Position numbers and translations under genes: made by a program. Shown here in pieces: positions 34,303 through 46,100 of a stretch of DNA of 64,000 nucleotides. Positions within the stretch are counted from its first letter, which is position 1. Each line of letters starts with the position of its first letter. The stretch is taken from assembly GCA_022605405.1 (NCBI GenBank), contig JABYQQ010000014.1, positions 558,001 through 622,000 of the forward strand. The letters are read 5' to 3'. This DNA is from Earliella scabrosa (taxonomy: Eukaryota; Basidiomycota; Agaricomycetes; Polyporales; Polyporaceae). The notes beneath the pieces are model-generated. The model worked only from the letters and a program-made list of their open reading frames with translations. It was not told the DNA's origin and made no database searches.

Positions 34303-36444
34303 TCAGGGGACAGAATGAAGCTGCTCCTTGCGGATGATCTGTGCGAATACTTCCAGCGATGCTTCGGGCTGGAACGCAGGCTACAACACACAGACACCAC
34401 ATCAGCAGGCGTATACGGTATAGGCAACACAGCAACGCGATACTCACCACTTCGTGCCCAGCCTGGAAGACGCGTCTATAATGAAGGAGCATCAGCCGCC
34501 GGGACAGGGAGAGTGCGAGAGGCACATACGCAAAGGTGAAGTTGTCGACGTTCTGGATGGCCGCGACCGCCTTCCCGTTGATTGTCATGTTCGTGAACGG
34601 CGTGTTGTGCAGCGTCTCGTTTCCATACCAGTCCATGGCGAGCACGGACGCGTGGCCTCCGAGCCAGTTGCAGCTATCGTGCGCGGTCAGACGTCCGCAT
34701 CATTCGCCATTCACAATACAGAGAGAGCCACCCACTTGATGTCAGCATCCCCAGCCTACACCTCGCACATCATGCATCAGTTCCACCCTACCCACCAGTT
34801 GATATCGAAGCACACAAACCGACGCACCCAAATAAGAATCTTCATCCTCTCGTTCGCAAGCGCCGCCAGCTGCGGCAGCAACGTGCGCGCATCGTCCCCC
34901 GTCCTCCCAAACTGGTTCCCCACCGCGTTCGAGCACTCCGAATACCGCGCCTGCGCCCCGATCTGCTGCATCACCGTCGCGTTCCGCAGGAAGCTCACGT
35001 AGAACGAGGGCGGGAACGGGTTCGGCGACGACCGGTTCTGCCGCAGGTCGTCGATGTCGCGGTTGCCCACCGAGGGGATCAGTACTTGCTCGATCTGCGG
35101 GGAGAGGGCCAGGGGTGGGTTAGTTCCGAACTGAACGTGGGGCAAGGTGAAAGGGGCAGGGGGCGTACGCAGAAGTCGTCCGCTTGGATGCAGATTGCGT
35201 TGCTTTCTGGAGTCTCACCCGCGGCGTAGCATGCCGCTTCTTGATCTCTGCAACCGCCCTCTCCGAAGTATGCCTCGTTCAATGCAGCCAACACTTCGTC
35301 GCTCTGCAGCTGCCCGTACCCCGGCGCGTTCGTTGCGAAGTCGACATATGCTTGGTTCTGGATGAGCGGATCATACCACCCACTGTTGCCTGCATTCAGC
35401 GGACGAGGAAGGTGGTGTAGGTTCAGGACAGCGTACATACTTGTTGATCATGAGCGCGCTGACGGTGATGAGCTCGCCTCGCAGCTTGCCCTCCCGGATC
35501 TTGGCGTTCTGCTCGTTGAAGAACGTGACAAACTCGGGACCGTAGTGTCCGCCGTAGCTCTCTGTGGCAAAGATGAACCTGGTGGCCACCAGATCAGCAT
35601 CACGCTGAAGTGAGCAGGGGGAGAGTGGGGCATACTCTCGGCTTTGGAACTTCGCGAATTCCCTGCTCTCAAATAGGATCTGGAACGCCGTCCAGATCGC
35701 GGGGGAAGCATTGAACGTGCTGTTGACGTCGACGGTACCGAACGAGAAACCTGTGCCAATCGGCTGGTCGATGTAGATCACTTTTCGAGGACGTCAGGCC
35801 TTGCCGCCTCTCAGGCTTGACAGGAGAGGACGCACCATTGCTCAAGTTGTTCCAGCTAAAGGGATTAAGCACAGTCGTCTTTCCATCGGGGTTGACTTGA
35901 CACGGGCCGTGCTCTAAGCAGAAGACGGTCAGACGTGTTGCCATCACGCTGAACAGCATGAGCACGCACCTTGGAATAATCCGATCATGGATGAGCACCC
36001 AGGGCCTCCATTCAACCTGAATTCTCCATAAGCAACTAGTCTGGCCACGACCAGCAGGAAACACTCACCAGAGCGTAAAGGGCGCCGTCTCGGGATCGTG
36101 CCGCGCCTCAAAAAACCAGAACCACTGAACACGCACATAGTTCAGCACCACCATGGCTTCTCCCACCCTGCGCTCCATGACGCGTCGGCACGCACCATAG
36201 ACATGTTCGTCCCAACATCGATGTATCCCGAAAGCTGGTTCACGCCCGGGGTCGTCTCGCACACGCCCGAGTTGCGCACGAAGCGGAGCTTGGTGTCCGC
36301 CATGATCTCCGACTTGAACTCGATATGCTTCGTTCCGAGGTCGAAGGGAGGGACCGCCCGCTCCAGGATGTCCATGCTGGGAATAGCGGACCCCAGGACG
36401 GACGAGGCCCATGCCACTGAAGCGAGGAGAGATGAGAGACGCAT
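34303..36444 (-). CDS. Secreted S10 serine carboxypeptidase (copy 1)
   Basis: Removes C-terminal amino acids from peptides in secretory or extracellular space. The ATG at 36444 opens a signal peptide (MRLSSLLASVAWASSVLGSA). Introns separate conserved blocks: SGVCETTPGVNQLSGYIDVG, WFWFFEARHDPETAPFTLW, NGGPGCSSMIGLFQ, IYIDQPIGTGFSFGT, ATESYGGHYGPEFVTFFNE (nucleophile Ser), GGCRDQEAACYAAG, MKILIWVGDADI-like (Asp) with WLGGHASVLA, and RVFQAGHEV (His). The last exon reads PAFQPEASLEVFAQIIRKE and stops at 34303-34305. All three catalytic residues and the oxyanion loop are present. Several N-x-S/T glycosylation sites occur (for example NNLSN, NMTING). About 500 residues, usual for the family. It is paralogous to 38446-40531. 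Confidence 0.9.
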
Positions 36445-37474
36445 GATGGCGGCCGCCTACGACAAGAGCGAGGGGGATGGGCCTCGCAAAATCCGAAAGC
36501 GGGTCCTGACTCGCCGTCCCAGGTCTTATATACTTGCCTGCGCTTCGCTCATGCCTCGCAGAGGAGCGGAAGCCCCGCCGTATCGTAGATGAATTCGAAC
36601 ATCATGGATCAGAGACGATAGCGCTCCGGTGTACGGCACCCACGGGCTTTCCGGCCGCGTCGTGTGAGTGAAGACGCGCAAACCAACGTGGGGCGTGGTT
36701 CTGAAATAGAGCGGGGTCAGGAAGACGGGTCGTCCAGCGAATGCTGCTGCAGGATGTTCGTCTTACCACGGAGAAGTTGATAAGACGTGCAAGTTCTGCC
36801 GACGGTCAGTGGGTCGGTGGTCGAGATTGAGATACCGCTGGTAGCAGTTCCATTGCTATCTGTTGACACCGACACGCTCGGTCTACTACGCTGCGCAGCG
36901 TGATGACAGTACTGGGCTACATAGGGATGTGGAAGGCAAAGTCAACGTTGAAAAGAGAACTTTGCACGCTGGAGACGTCGTGGGAATGCTTCACCAGGGA
37001 TGGCAATCGGGATGCTCCAGATACTACTGAGCGCTTAAGTGCAACTTGCTCCGATCTACGCTGGCTCGTCTCGTCTTCCTTGGTTTTGCCTTCTACGCAG
37101 GTACTCGTCTGTGATTCTGCCTTTAATGTCTATTTTTTACTGCCCTGAAATGTTCAAACCCGCTGCACGACTCCGGCCTGAGGTCAATCGCACAGCAATA
37201 TCAACCTGCAGCCGCAAGTATCGAGCCTGCCCACCTGGGCCACGGATCTGGCTCAAGTCCTGAACGATTCGGCGTAGCTAAACTACCCGACTGGACTCTA
37301 CGATGGTGCGCGTCATGTCTTGGCCACTCATATGCTCTCCATTTTCCCATCCTGCATGCTTCTTGAACTCGTGCCTTTGAACCTTAGACCAGCATGTCTC
37401 CCCGAGGCTCCCCGACTCTGCCTCCGCCTCCTCGCCTCCCCTGCACCATCCTCGTCCTCGTCTTGTCTGTTGAT
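36445..37474. other. Intergenic between divergent genes
   Basis: About 1 kb between the carboxypeptidase start (minus) and the nucleotidyltransferase-like gene (plus). It holds a probable TATA-like TATATA on the minus strand near 36527-36532. No supported gene. Confidence 0.45.
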
Positions 37475-38229
37475 ATGGCCCCAACCACTGACCAGATCCT
37501 CGAAATTGCGCGCAAGGCTATCAAGATCTTCGGCAAGTATGGGTTAGAGTGTTGCCTCATGGGAAGTGTCGCCAGCTATCTGTACGGCGTGGACCGTGCA
37601 CCGAATGTAAGCTCCCCGTTATGCCACTCATTCACTTTGCCCCTCATGTAACGGCTTTCGTACAGGACGTAGACCTAGTCATTCTCTCCACTCGGTATAC
37701 CCAGGAGGAACTCAAGCAGATCCTCGTCCGTGAGGACCCCAAGTTCTACCGCCTCGCGTCCAAGAACCGCTTCGCGTCCTACACCGTCCTCTGGTACAGC
37801 CTCTCCACCCGCACCTACGCCTACCCCAACGCCCGCGTCGACTGCAAAGTCGACCTGCTCATCCCGGGCATACTAAATATCCCCTCCATCCCGCCCGCGC
37901 ACGTGCAGACGCTCGCAGGCCTGCCCGTGATGCCGCTGGTCCCGCAACTCCTGCTCAAGCTCCAGGGGTGGTCGGACCATCGCGCGTCGCACCGGTCGGA
38001 CATGCAGGCCAAGCAGTACGTCGACATCCGGGACGTCGACACGCTGCTCGCCATCGCGCTCGAGAGAGGCGCCAAACTACGCGTGGACGACGAGGACGCG
38101 GATGATTGGGTCCCGGAGTCTATGATCACAGTCGCCCAGGGGCGGTTGCGGTCTTATACTCTCTTTGGGTCGCGGAAGAGCGCGGACGGGTGGAAGCAGC
38201 TTGGTTTCGTTGGACGGTATGTGGTTTAG
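37475..38229 (+). CDS. Small nucleotidyltransferase-fold protein (copy 1)
   Basis: Exon 1 is 37475-37606 and exon 2 37666-38229, joined at phase 0 across a 59-bp intron, giving 231 residues. The sequence has the polymerase-beta-like nucleotidyltransferase signature: GSVASYLYG, then DVDLVILST just after the splice, and a third acidic residue in DCKVDLLIPG. That matches the G-S...D-h-D...D catalytic pattern. A helical second half (LLLKLQGWSDHRASHRSDMQ, DIRDVDTLLAIA) is conserved with the paralog at 55823-56568. Substrate and role are unknown; it could modify RNA, protein or a small molecule. It lies between two carboxypeptidase paralogs on the opposite strand. Confidence 0.8.
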
Positions 38230-38445
38230 CGGTGGCACGACGACTCGGTCGCGCTCTCGTCATGCTCTGTTGCTGTGTGTACGATATGAGATGCTGCCGC
38301 TTTGTCTGCTACTTGGCTTCGAATGCTCTACTCTCCCCAGCTTCCGGTCTCTGGCGGTCCTCATAGATACCTGTGTACAGTCTCGGACACGATGTCATCT
38401 GTACCTGCCCCCCCCCTCCGTGCTGGATTCATCCGCTTCCTCTCT

Positions 38446-40531
38446 TCAGGGTACGGAATGAAGCGGTTCCATGTTGATGATCTGCCTGAAGATCTCCAAC
38501 GAGGCCTTAGGCTTGAACGCCGGCACCTCATGTCCCGCGTCGTAAACGCGTCTAAACGATCACAAGACCCCGTCAGCGGCCCCAGCACGTTGAAGGACAA
38601 GAAGCGCACTAAATTTGGCACGCACGCAAACGAGAAGTTGTCCACGTTCTTGTACGCCGCGACGACCTCGCCGTCGATCGTCATGTTCGTGAACGGTGTC
38701 GTCCGCAGCTCGCCGCGGCCGTGCCATTCCATCGCGAGCACGCATTCGTGCCCTCCGACCCAGTTACAACTGTTCCGGGCGCCGTCAGTCGCGTCGAGCT
38801 GTGGGGAGGTAAGGTGTTCCACTCACTTGATGTCCGCGTCTCCCGCCTAGACACATGGCACGGAATGTCAGCACCCTTCCCATCAACAGTCCTACACTCC
38901 AGCAGGCAATACACACCCAGATCAAGATCTTCATGCCCGTGTCCGCGAGGGCGCCCAGCTCCGAGAGCAGAGAGCGCGCATCGTCGCCCGTCCGGTTGAA
39001 CTGCGCTTCCACCGCGTCCGAGCACTCAAAGTAGTACGGCACCTCCGCGCCGATCGTGCGGAGCACCGCCGAGTCGTTCAGGAAGCTGCTGTAGTACTTG
39101 GGTGGGAACGGGTTGTCCGTGTCGTTCGACTGCCGCAGGTCGTACTCGTCCCGGCCGAGGCTGGAGGGTACCTCCACGTTCGTGAGCTGCGGGTGAGAGT
39201 CACAACGATCTGGGTCAGAGAGGTGGCGCACGGGGAAAGAAGGGAAGCGGGGTGTACGCAATAGTCGTCGGCGTTGTAGCAGATGGAGTTGCTCTCTGGG
39301 CTCGACCCGGCTTCGATGCATGCAGCGAGCTGGTCTCTGCATCCCCCGTCTCCGTAGAACGCCTTGAGCATCGATACGAGCACGTCGTCGCTCTGGAGCT
39401 GGCCGTACCCCGGCGCGTTTGTGGCGAACTTGATGTAGGACTCGAAATGGATGAGGGGGTCATACCATCCGCTGTGACAGAGTGATTATGAGCCCGAGCG
39501 ATGGAGAGAGGAGCGATGCGTACTTGTTGATCATGAGTGCGCTGACGTTGATGAGCTGACCCTCGATCGTGCCATCCAGGATTTTGGCGTTCTGCTCGTT
39601 GAAGTACGTCACGAACTCGGGGCCGTAGTGACCGCCGTAGCTCTCAGTGGCCAAGATGAACCTAGAAGGACAAGCTCAGGCCTCAGGTCGCAACGGCTCG
39701 GGAAGGTCGAGACAGTTGGGAGACGCACTCTCGGTTCTTGTACTGCGCGAACTCTTCGCTCTCGAAGAGGATCTGGAATGCCGTCCATAGGGCGGGGGAC
39801 GCGGCCCACGTGCTGTTGACATCGACTGTTCCGTATGAGAGCCCGCTGCCGATGGGCTGGTCGATGTAGATGACTGACAGAGAAGAGTGAGGAAGGATGA
39901 CCGATGGTTCAATATACAGGAACGTACTGTTACTTAAATTGTTCCAGCTGTGCGGGTTGATGCTCGTCGTCTTGTTGTCTGCGTTGACCGTGCAGGGGCC
40001 GTGTTCTGTGGGCGAGGATGAGCATTGTTCACAGCAGAGTGAATGCGCGATCTGACCTTGGAACAACCCTATCATGGAGGAGCATCCGGGACCGCCATTT
40101 AACCTGCGTCAGATATGAGTACACACGAGATGCAGCCGCAAGGCCACTACTGACCAAAGAGTGAACGGCGCGGTCTCCGGGCTTTCTCTAGCTTCGAAGA
40201 ACCAAAACCACTGTAACGGCGCAAATCCAGTCAATTAGAACGCTCTCCAGACAGTCGGGAGCATGTCGGGACGCACCATGGACATGTTCGTCCCGACGTC
40301 GATGTAGCCAGACATTTGGTTGACGCCCGGAGTCGTCTCGCACACCCCCGAGTTGCGGATGTAGCGCAGCTTAGCATCCTGCACATGTTGAGCGCGGAGA
40401 ACGATTTGCTCTGGCTCCACGGCGAGTGGATGCTCGTCGGGGTTGCGCGGGAGAGAAGGTGAGTTCGTTGAACCGAGGACAGACGGAAGAAGAACTGCGG
40501 TGAGGAGGGCGAGGAAGTGTCTTGAGTACAT
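38446..40531 (-). CDS. Secreted S10 serine carboxypeptidase (copy 2)
   Basis: Paralog of the gene at 34303-36444, with the same exon plan. The ATG at 40531 begins a signal peptide (MYSRHFLALLTAVLLPSVLG); the frame extends 8 codons further but opens on TTG. Blocks: SGVCETTPGVNQMSGYIDVG, NGGPGCSSMIGLFQ, IYIDQPIGSGLSYGT, ATESYGGHYGPEFVTYFNE (Ser), GGCRDQLAACIEAG, MKILIW followed by the Asp segment, CNWVGGHECVLAMEW and RVYDAGHEV (His). The last exon reads PAFKPKASLEIFRQIINME, with TGA at 38446-38448. The triad is intact and N-glycosylation sites are present. The last intron (after FSFAC) is longer than in copy 1. Both copies probably act in extracellular or vacuolar peptide digestion. Confidence 0.9.
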
Positions 40532-41311
40532 GGTGAACGATGACGGAGGGAACAATGCTCACTGGGACACTTTCTCTTATGAAGAGCAGTACGAACGCCC
40601 ATCGCAGAGCAGGTTTCCAAATGAAGACGCCAAAATGCCTGTACACGGGCGTGGCGCGCTGCGAAGTCGTGGAAGTCGAGCAGTCATGATGATTGCCCAT
40701 ATAACGGCATTCATCAGCCATGCAATGCATCAGCAGGACAACTACCCGTCTTTTCGATGGCACATGAAGGAAGCCACCCGACGATTGTGCAAATCGCGAA
40801 GACGAACCCTGTGTCACCCATGAGGTCATTTTCCATTCCAATGTCATGGGTGAGTTCGTGGCAGGACTGGAAGCTGCGCTAGCACCGGCCCCGCATTCAG
40901 CGTGGAGGAGGTCTTGAACGCTGAAGTCTTAAGTCTTTACCCCCGCATGAATTAGCGACGCAACACCATCATGATGTAGTCTGGAGTCCACCTTCGGGTC
41001 AGTGCGTCTTGAACGTATTCTGAGTTCAACGGAGGAAACTTCACTTCCTTCACTTCTAGCGTACCGCAAACCATCGGCTAAGCGCAACAGAAGCAAGCAA
41101 CACTGGTGGTAGTGACGTGGCGATGGACAAGGTCGTACTTGTGCGTGACGGTCCGAGCAGGGCCGCCGGTGACTGTCGAGCGCTTCTGGCACCTCAGGCC
41201 TCAGTAGTCAGTTGTTGCCGCAGCACCATGCGGACGAACTTGACTTCGAGCCATTTGCTGCCACTTCTACGCCTTCGAGATAGTGAGAACCGGCCAAACT
41301 CTCAAACGACC
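40532..41311. other. Intergenic between divergent genes
   Basis: About 780 bp between the second carboxypeptidase and the first F-box gene. No supported gene or repeat. Confidence 0.5.
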
Positions 41312-41538
41312 ATGTTCTTGTTGGATCTCCCCTTAGACGCTCTAGTCAAAATCCTACTCTTCCTCGGTGGGCGAGACATAGTAAAGTGGATGATGGTGAG
41401 CAGATCAGCTTCACTGATGCTTTTTGCGCGCAAGAGCAGGCTGGACCTTATGATGGTCATATATACTCAGCTCTGTCACCGAACTCTCGATGTCGTCAAC
41501 GGCGACATCAGACTGCAGTACAAGATCGAACTTTGCAA

Positions 41539-41622
41539 GACCGGCATGGTCGACAGTCCTACGTCTCAGACTTTTAGCGTTTCGGACAAGCTGGACGCCT
41601 TGCGCCAGTACCACGCTGATCT
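41539..41622. repeat. 84-bp target duplication, left copy
   Basis: Runs from GACCGGCATGG to CACGCTGATCT and abuts the 5' LTR (TGTTG) directly. It is identical by eye to 48043-48126, which abuts the 3' LTR end. It lies within the coding sequence of F-box gene A. Confidence 0.92.
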
Positions 41623-42221
41623 TGTTGAACAATGGACTACGAACAGTAGACGCGCATTAGGCGCTATGGGCACTGCTTCTTACGATAGATCTTAGGCTGT
41701 GCTTCTTTCTTTCCATATTAGGTATACGTTGTACGATACACATGGTTACTAGGCTTCTCTTTTGTCCAGTCCATTCCAGTGCGTTCTTCTACGCTCCGGA
41801 CTCTTCTTAGACTGTTCCAGATCGTCCTTGTGACCATACTTTGTTCTCCATTTGTCGTTATCTTTGTTCTGTCTGAGTCATCCTTCGTCGCTCCTTACTC
41901 ATCCTCGACTCACTCTGACTCAGACACATCACATGCCCTCCTTACTATCGCTTACTCATGCAGCTCCTTTACGGTATATAAGGAGGACTCTCTGGGACTC
42001 GTCTCCTCAGTCTTTCACTCACTGACTGAGGAGTAAGTACTCGTCTTACCTATGCGTTCATATGCTCTTACTTACAAGTACCTGTGTAGCTTGTCTGTCC
42101 GCTCACTTACTAGGTACTTGGCATTATGCTAATATAGTCTTTCACTCACTGACTGAGGACTTGTCTGTCCGCTCACTTACTAGTCGCTTGCGACATCGCC
42201 TCACAGGTTCTCACTCCATCA
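41623..42221 (+). repeat. 5' LTR (599 bp)
   Basis: Starts TGTTGAAC and ends CCATCA (TG...CA). A TATATAAGG at 41975-41983 is the likely promoter core. Two short motifs occur twice: GTCTTTCACTCACTGACTGA (near 42009 and 42137) and CTTGTCTGTCCGCTCACTTA (near 42090 and 42159), which may be enhancer-like or replication slippage products. Confidence 0.95.
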
Positions 42222-42238
42222 GGTTATGAGCCCTGCGC
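42222..42238 (+). promoter_or_regulatory. Primer-binding site, half-tRNA-iMet type
   Basis: GGTTATGAGCCCTGCGC follows the LTR with no gap. It is the complement of the anticodon stem-loop part of initiator tRNA-Met (GCGCAGGGCUCAUAACC, anticodon CAU) and not of the tRNA 3' end. Drosophila copia and yeast Ty5 are known to prime from such a 5' half tRNA. Confidence 0.8.
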
Positions 42239-43169
42239 TCTGACCGTTGCTAGTCGTCACATCGCGCGCACCCGACGACTTCTACCCTCGTGCACATCCT
42301 CCACTAACTCCTTAGCTCTTGACTGTGCCCGCCGACACTGCTGCCAGGGGGACATTCCTGCGCTCGTGACGCAGCCCTGAGCGCTCTTTAGTAGTCACAT
42401 AGCTCGTAGTATCGTTGTACAACCTATTGTGCTCTCGAGGCACACGGGTCTTTTGGATATCCCTCAGCCAGGCCACGCACTTGCGCCCGCCAGCTGTTGT
42501 ATCCGGGGTGTCATCACCTTTGGAGCCGGAGGACAACCGTTCGGACCCTCCTTACGATACCATTTTCATACATACATCGTAGCAGACTCTTTCAGGGCAC
42601 AGTTGGCAACTTCTACCCTTGGCATCAGCATATCCGACTTGCTGGTGTTTAAGGTTCACCTGAACAGGTGTTCATCTCTACGTTGCCTTTGCACGAGGCT
42701 TTTCAAACCATCGCAATCTTGAACCTGTCGCAGCGACACAGTGGCTTCATCAGACGACGAACCGTTTGATTGTAGTCACTCATACCATCGGCACGACCGC
42801 GTTGACCAAAGGGACGTCTTCTGGGACGAGTCAGATAGAAGGTGGTACTACTGCGAACGACAACCGTGTCCTAACCGGGAGTCGGAAGTAGCTCAACCAG
42901 ACAACTGCACTGTACCTCGTCGTAACGTACCTATCGCTCCTGACCAGGTCTGCCGACCACGAACACCGGACACATCCTCGTCATCCTCATCCCCTGCTTC
43001 GTCTGAGCACGAAGTTGCAAATATCCTCGAAGATCCTGCGGAGCCTCCAGTCCCAACTCCTCTCCCTTCTATCGTTATCTCTCCGCCTACACCGACTCTC
43101 CCTCCTCTACCAGCCCTCGACCTCATCGTCAACCAGCCCGACTCAACCGACTTCATCTACTCCTTCACC

Positions 43170-46100
43170 ATGTCGGAAGCCGGAATGGAAAAGAGTCTCC
43201 CTCAGCTCCACGGGCAGGAAGGCTACAAAGAATGGGCTCGTCAAATGAAGGGCTATCTCATGATGATCGATGCATGGGATATCGTCAGCGGCACGGAGAG
43301 TCAGCCAGCTGCCACTGATGCGGCTGGTCTCAAGGATTGGAAAAAGAGAGATTCCCGGGCAAGTGGTATCCTCATGTACAAAACCACTGCTGAGGTAGCC
43401 AAGTGCTATGAAGGGAAGAACACCTCGAAGGAGATCTGGGATGCCCTGAATACGACCTACGAGAAGACCGACAACGGGTACAGTTTCTCCCGCTTCGAAC
43501 GGCTTCTCAACTACCCTCGTTTCAATGAGAACAAGTCGATCGTCGACCAGGTCCAGACCTTCATCGGGCTGATGAACGAGCTTACCACAGGCTCCACCAA
43601 CACCCTCGCCGAGCATATCAAGGTCTACTGGCTCTTCTCCAAGATGCCAGATTCCTATCGACCATCGATCTCCACTATCCTCCACACCACGGCTGAGACG
43701 GACCTGACCCTTGAAAAGGTTAAGCCGAAACTCAAGCTTGAGGACTCCCTCCGTGGTACATCGATCGGTCAGGCGAACAAGATCTCCAAGCCCAAGTCCA
43801 AGCCCAAGCCTCCTTGCGAGCATTGCGGTAAGACGAACCACGATTCGTCGAACTGCTACAAGAAGTTCCCGGAGAAAGCTCCGAAGCGGAACAAGGGCAA
43901 GGGCAAGGACAACGGCAACGGCAACGGGAATCAGTCAGGTGGATCTGGGAATAATAATGGACATAACCACGCGCACACTCTAGCAGCCTTTGTACCTGTA
44001 TCTACGAGCACCATCAACGAGATCTCCTTTTCAGCTTATAAGGCGGACAACGCCAAAGACATGGACCTTGAGCGAACCACACTCTGGCTCATGGATTCTG
44101 GAGCATCTCAACACGTTACTGGCTGCCTCGAGGACTTCACTGAGTACCGTCCATATGACACACCTGTTCTGTTTGGCACCGCCCAGGCAGGTAGTGACGG
44201 ACATGTCCAAGGACTCGGTGAAGGTACGGTCAAAGGATACACTTATGTGGAAGGCAAACGGGTCTCCTTCACACTTCAGAACGTCTGCTACGTTCCAGCA
44301 GCAGGCAATACCCGTCTGTACTCCACTGGTGTCATCGAGCGCGCGAAGGGGTTCATCTATCAAGGGGGATACTACATGAGGATCTTTGACTCAAGGCCGG
44401 AAGGCTTTGTCGAATCTGGCAAGACGGTTAAGGTTGTCGGCAATGAGGTGGTTACTGCCCACTACGCCGCATCACACAACCTATACTACTTTCTGCTTGA
44501 GAATGCCGAACGAGATCTCAATGCTGCGTCCCACACTACACTCGATCACGACCTTGCTCATCGTCGCTGGGGTCATCCTGGCAAGGAAGCGGTCAAGCGT
44601 CTTCCTGATGCAGTCAACGGTGTAGATGGCATTGACTCTAGTTCATCGGACAAACCATGCGAAGGATGCGCGAAAGGCAAAATGCATCGCCGTCCGTTCC
44701 CTCCGTCTTCGAAACGCGCCTCGGAACCATGCGAACTCGTCCACATGGATGTCGCTGGGCCGATGAGCACCTCGATTGGTGGTTACAGCTACTTCTGCAC
44801 CTTCATCGATGACTACACCGGTCTCGCCTGTGTCTACTGCCTGAAGCGTAAATCCGATCAGGAGGCCGCTTTCAAGGAGTACAAAGCCTGGGCTGAGACA
44901 CAGACCGGTCGTAAGATCAAGAAGGTACGATCCGATCGAGGGGGGGAATATCTGTCCGATTCGTTCGAGTCATTGCTACGCGAATTCGGGATCGAGCACG
45001 ATAAGACGTTGCCTGGCTCGCCTCAGCAGAATGGACGTGCTGAACGCTTCAACCGGACCATTGAGGAGAAGTCACTCTGTATGCTTCACCACGCCGGACT
45101 CTCTCATGGTTTCTGGAAACTCGCACTTGAAGCAGCCGTTCACATCTACAACCGTCAGCCCATGAAACGACTCAAATGGCAATGCCCCATCACACTTTGG
45201 TCTGGTAAGAAGCCGGACGTCTCATACTTCCGTGTGTTTGGGTGCAAAGCCTATGTACATGTGCAGAAGGACAAGCGTCATGGGAAGCTCGACGTGAAGG
45301 CAGTCGAGAGGACGTTTGTGGGCTATGAACCGGGTTCAAAGGGGTATCGTCTATGGAACCCGACTGCCCGCCAAGTCGAAGTATCTCGCGATGTGATCTT
45401 CGATGAGGACGTATTTCCTGCACGTGCAGACACCGGCACTCGTCGCGCTACCCCCGACGACAGTCCGTTCCCTGCTCAACCGTCAGAGGATTCTTCCAAT
45501 GACGACGTTGATCTCCCTGTTCCTCGTGATAACGACGAACCTCCTCCTCCCGCTCCGCCACAAGACCCTGCTCCTGCTCCGCCCGAAGCTGAACCGCAGC
45601 CGCCGCAACCACAGCAGCCTCCGCCGCCTCCCGCTCAGATTCCTAAGCCGAATCATCGTCGCGGACGTCATCCTCCTGCCGCAGGAGATGCCCCTCCTCC
45701 TCGTCGCTCTGAGCGACAGACCAAGGGTGTCCCTTCAAAGGCACGGACCGAGGACAACGTGTACGGTGATGAACCTCCCGCTCAGATAGATGCTAGGACC
45801 GATGCGGATGGTGAACAGGCTGAGGCACAATCAATACTCGCGTTTATCCATTACTCTCGGTACAAGTCTGGTATTCCTGAGCACCATAAGGATGCCATGG
45901 CTAGACCGGATCGCGAACATTGGAAAGCGGCTGAGCGAGCAGAGTACGAATCACTAATGGCTAATAAGACATGGGTCTTGGTTCCTCGCCCAAAGGACCG
46001 ATCCGTCGTCACATGCCGTTGGGTCTATGATCGGAAGTCAGATGGTCGCTACAAAGCACGTCTCGTAGCTAGGGGATTCACGCAAGTCTATGGGAAGGAT

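Noticed and set aside
40532..40555. Upstream start for the second carboxypeptidase
   Set aside because: The frame there opens on TTG; ATG at 40531 gives a normal signal peptide.
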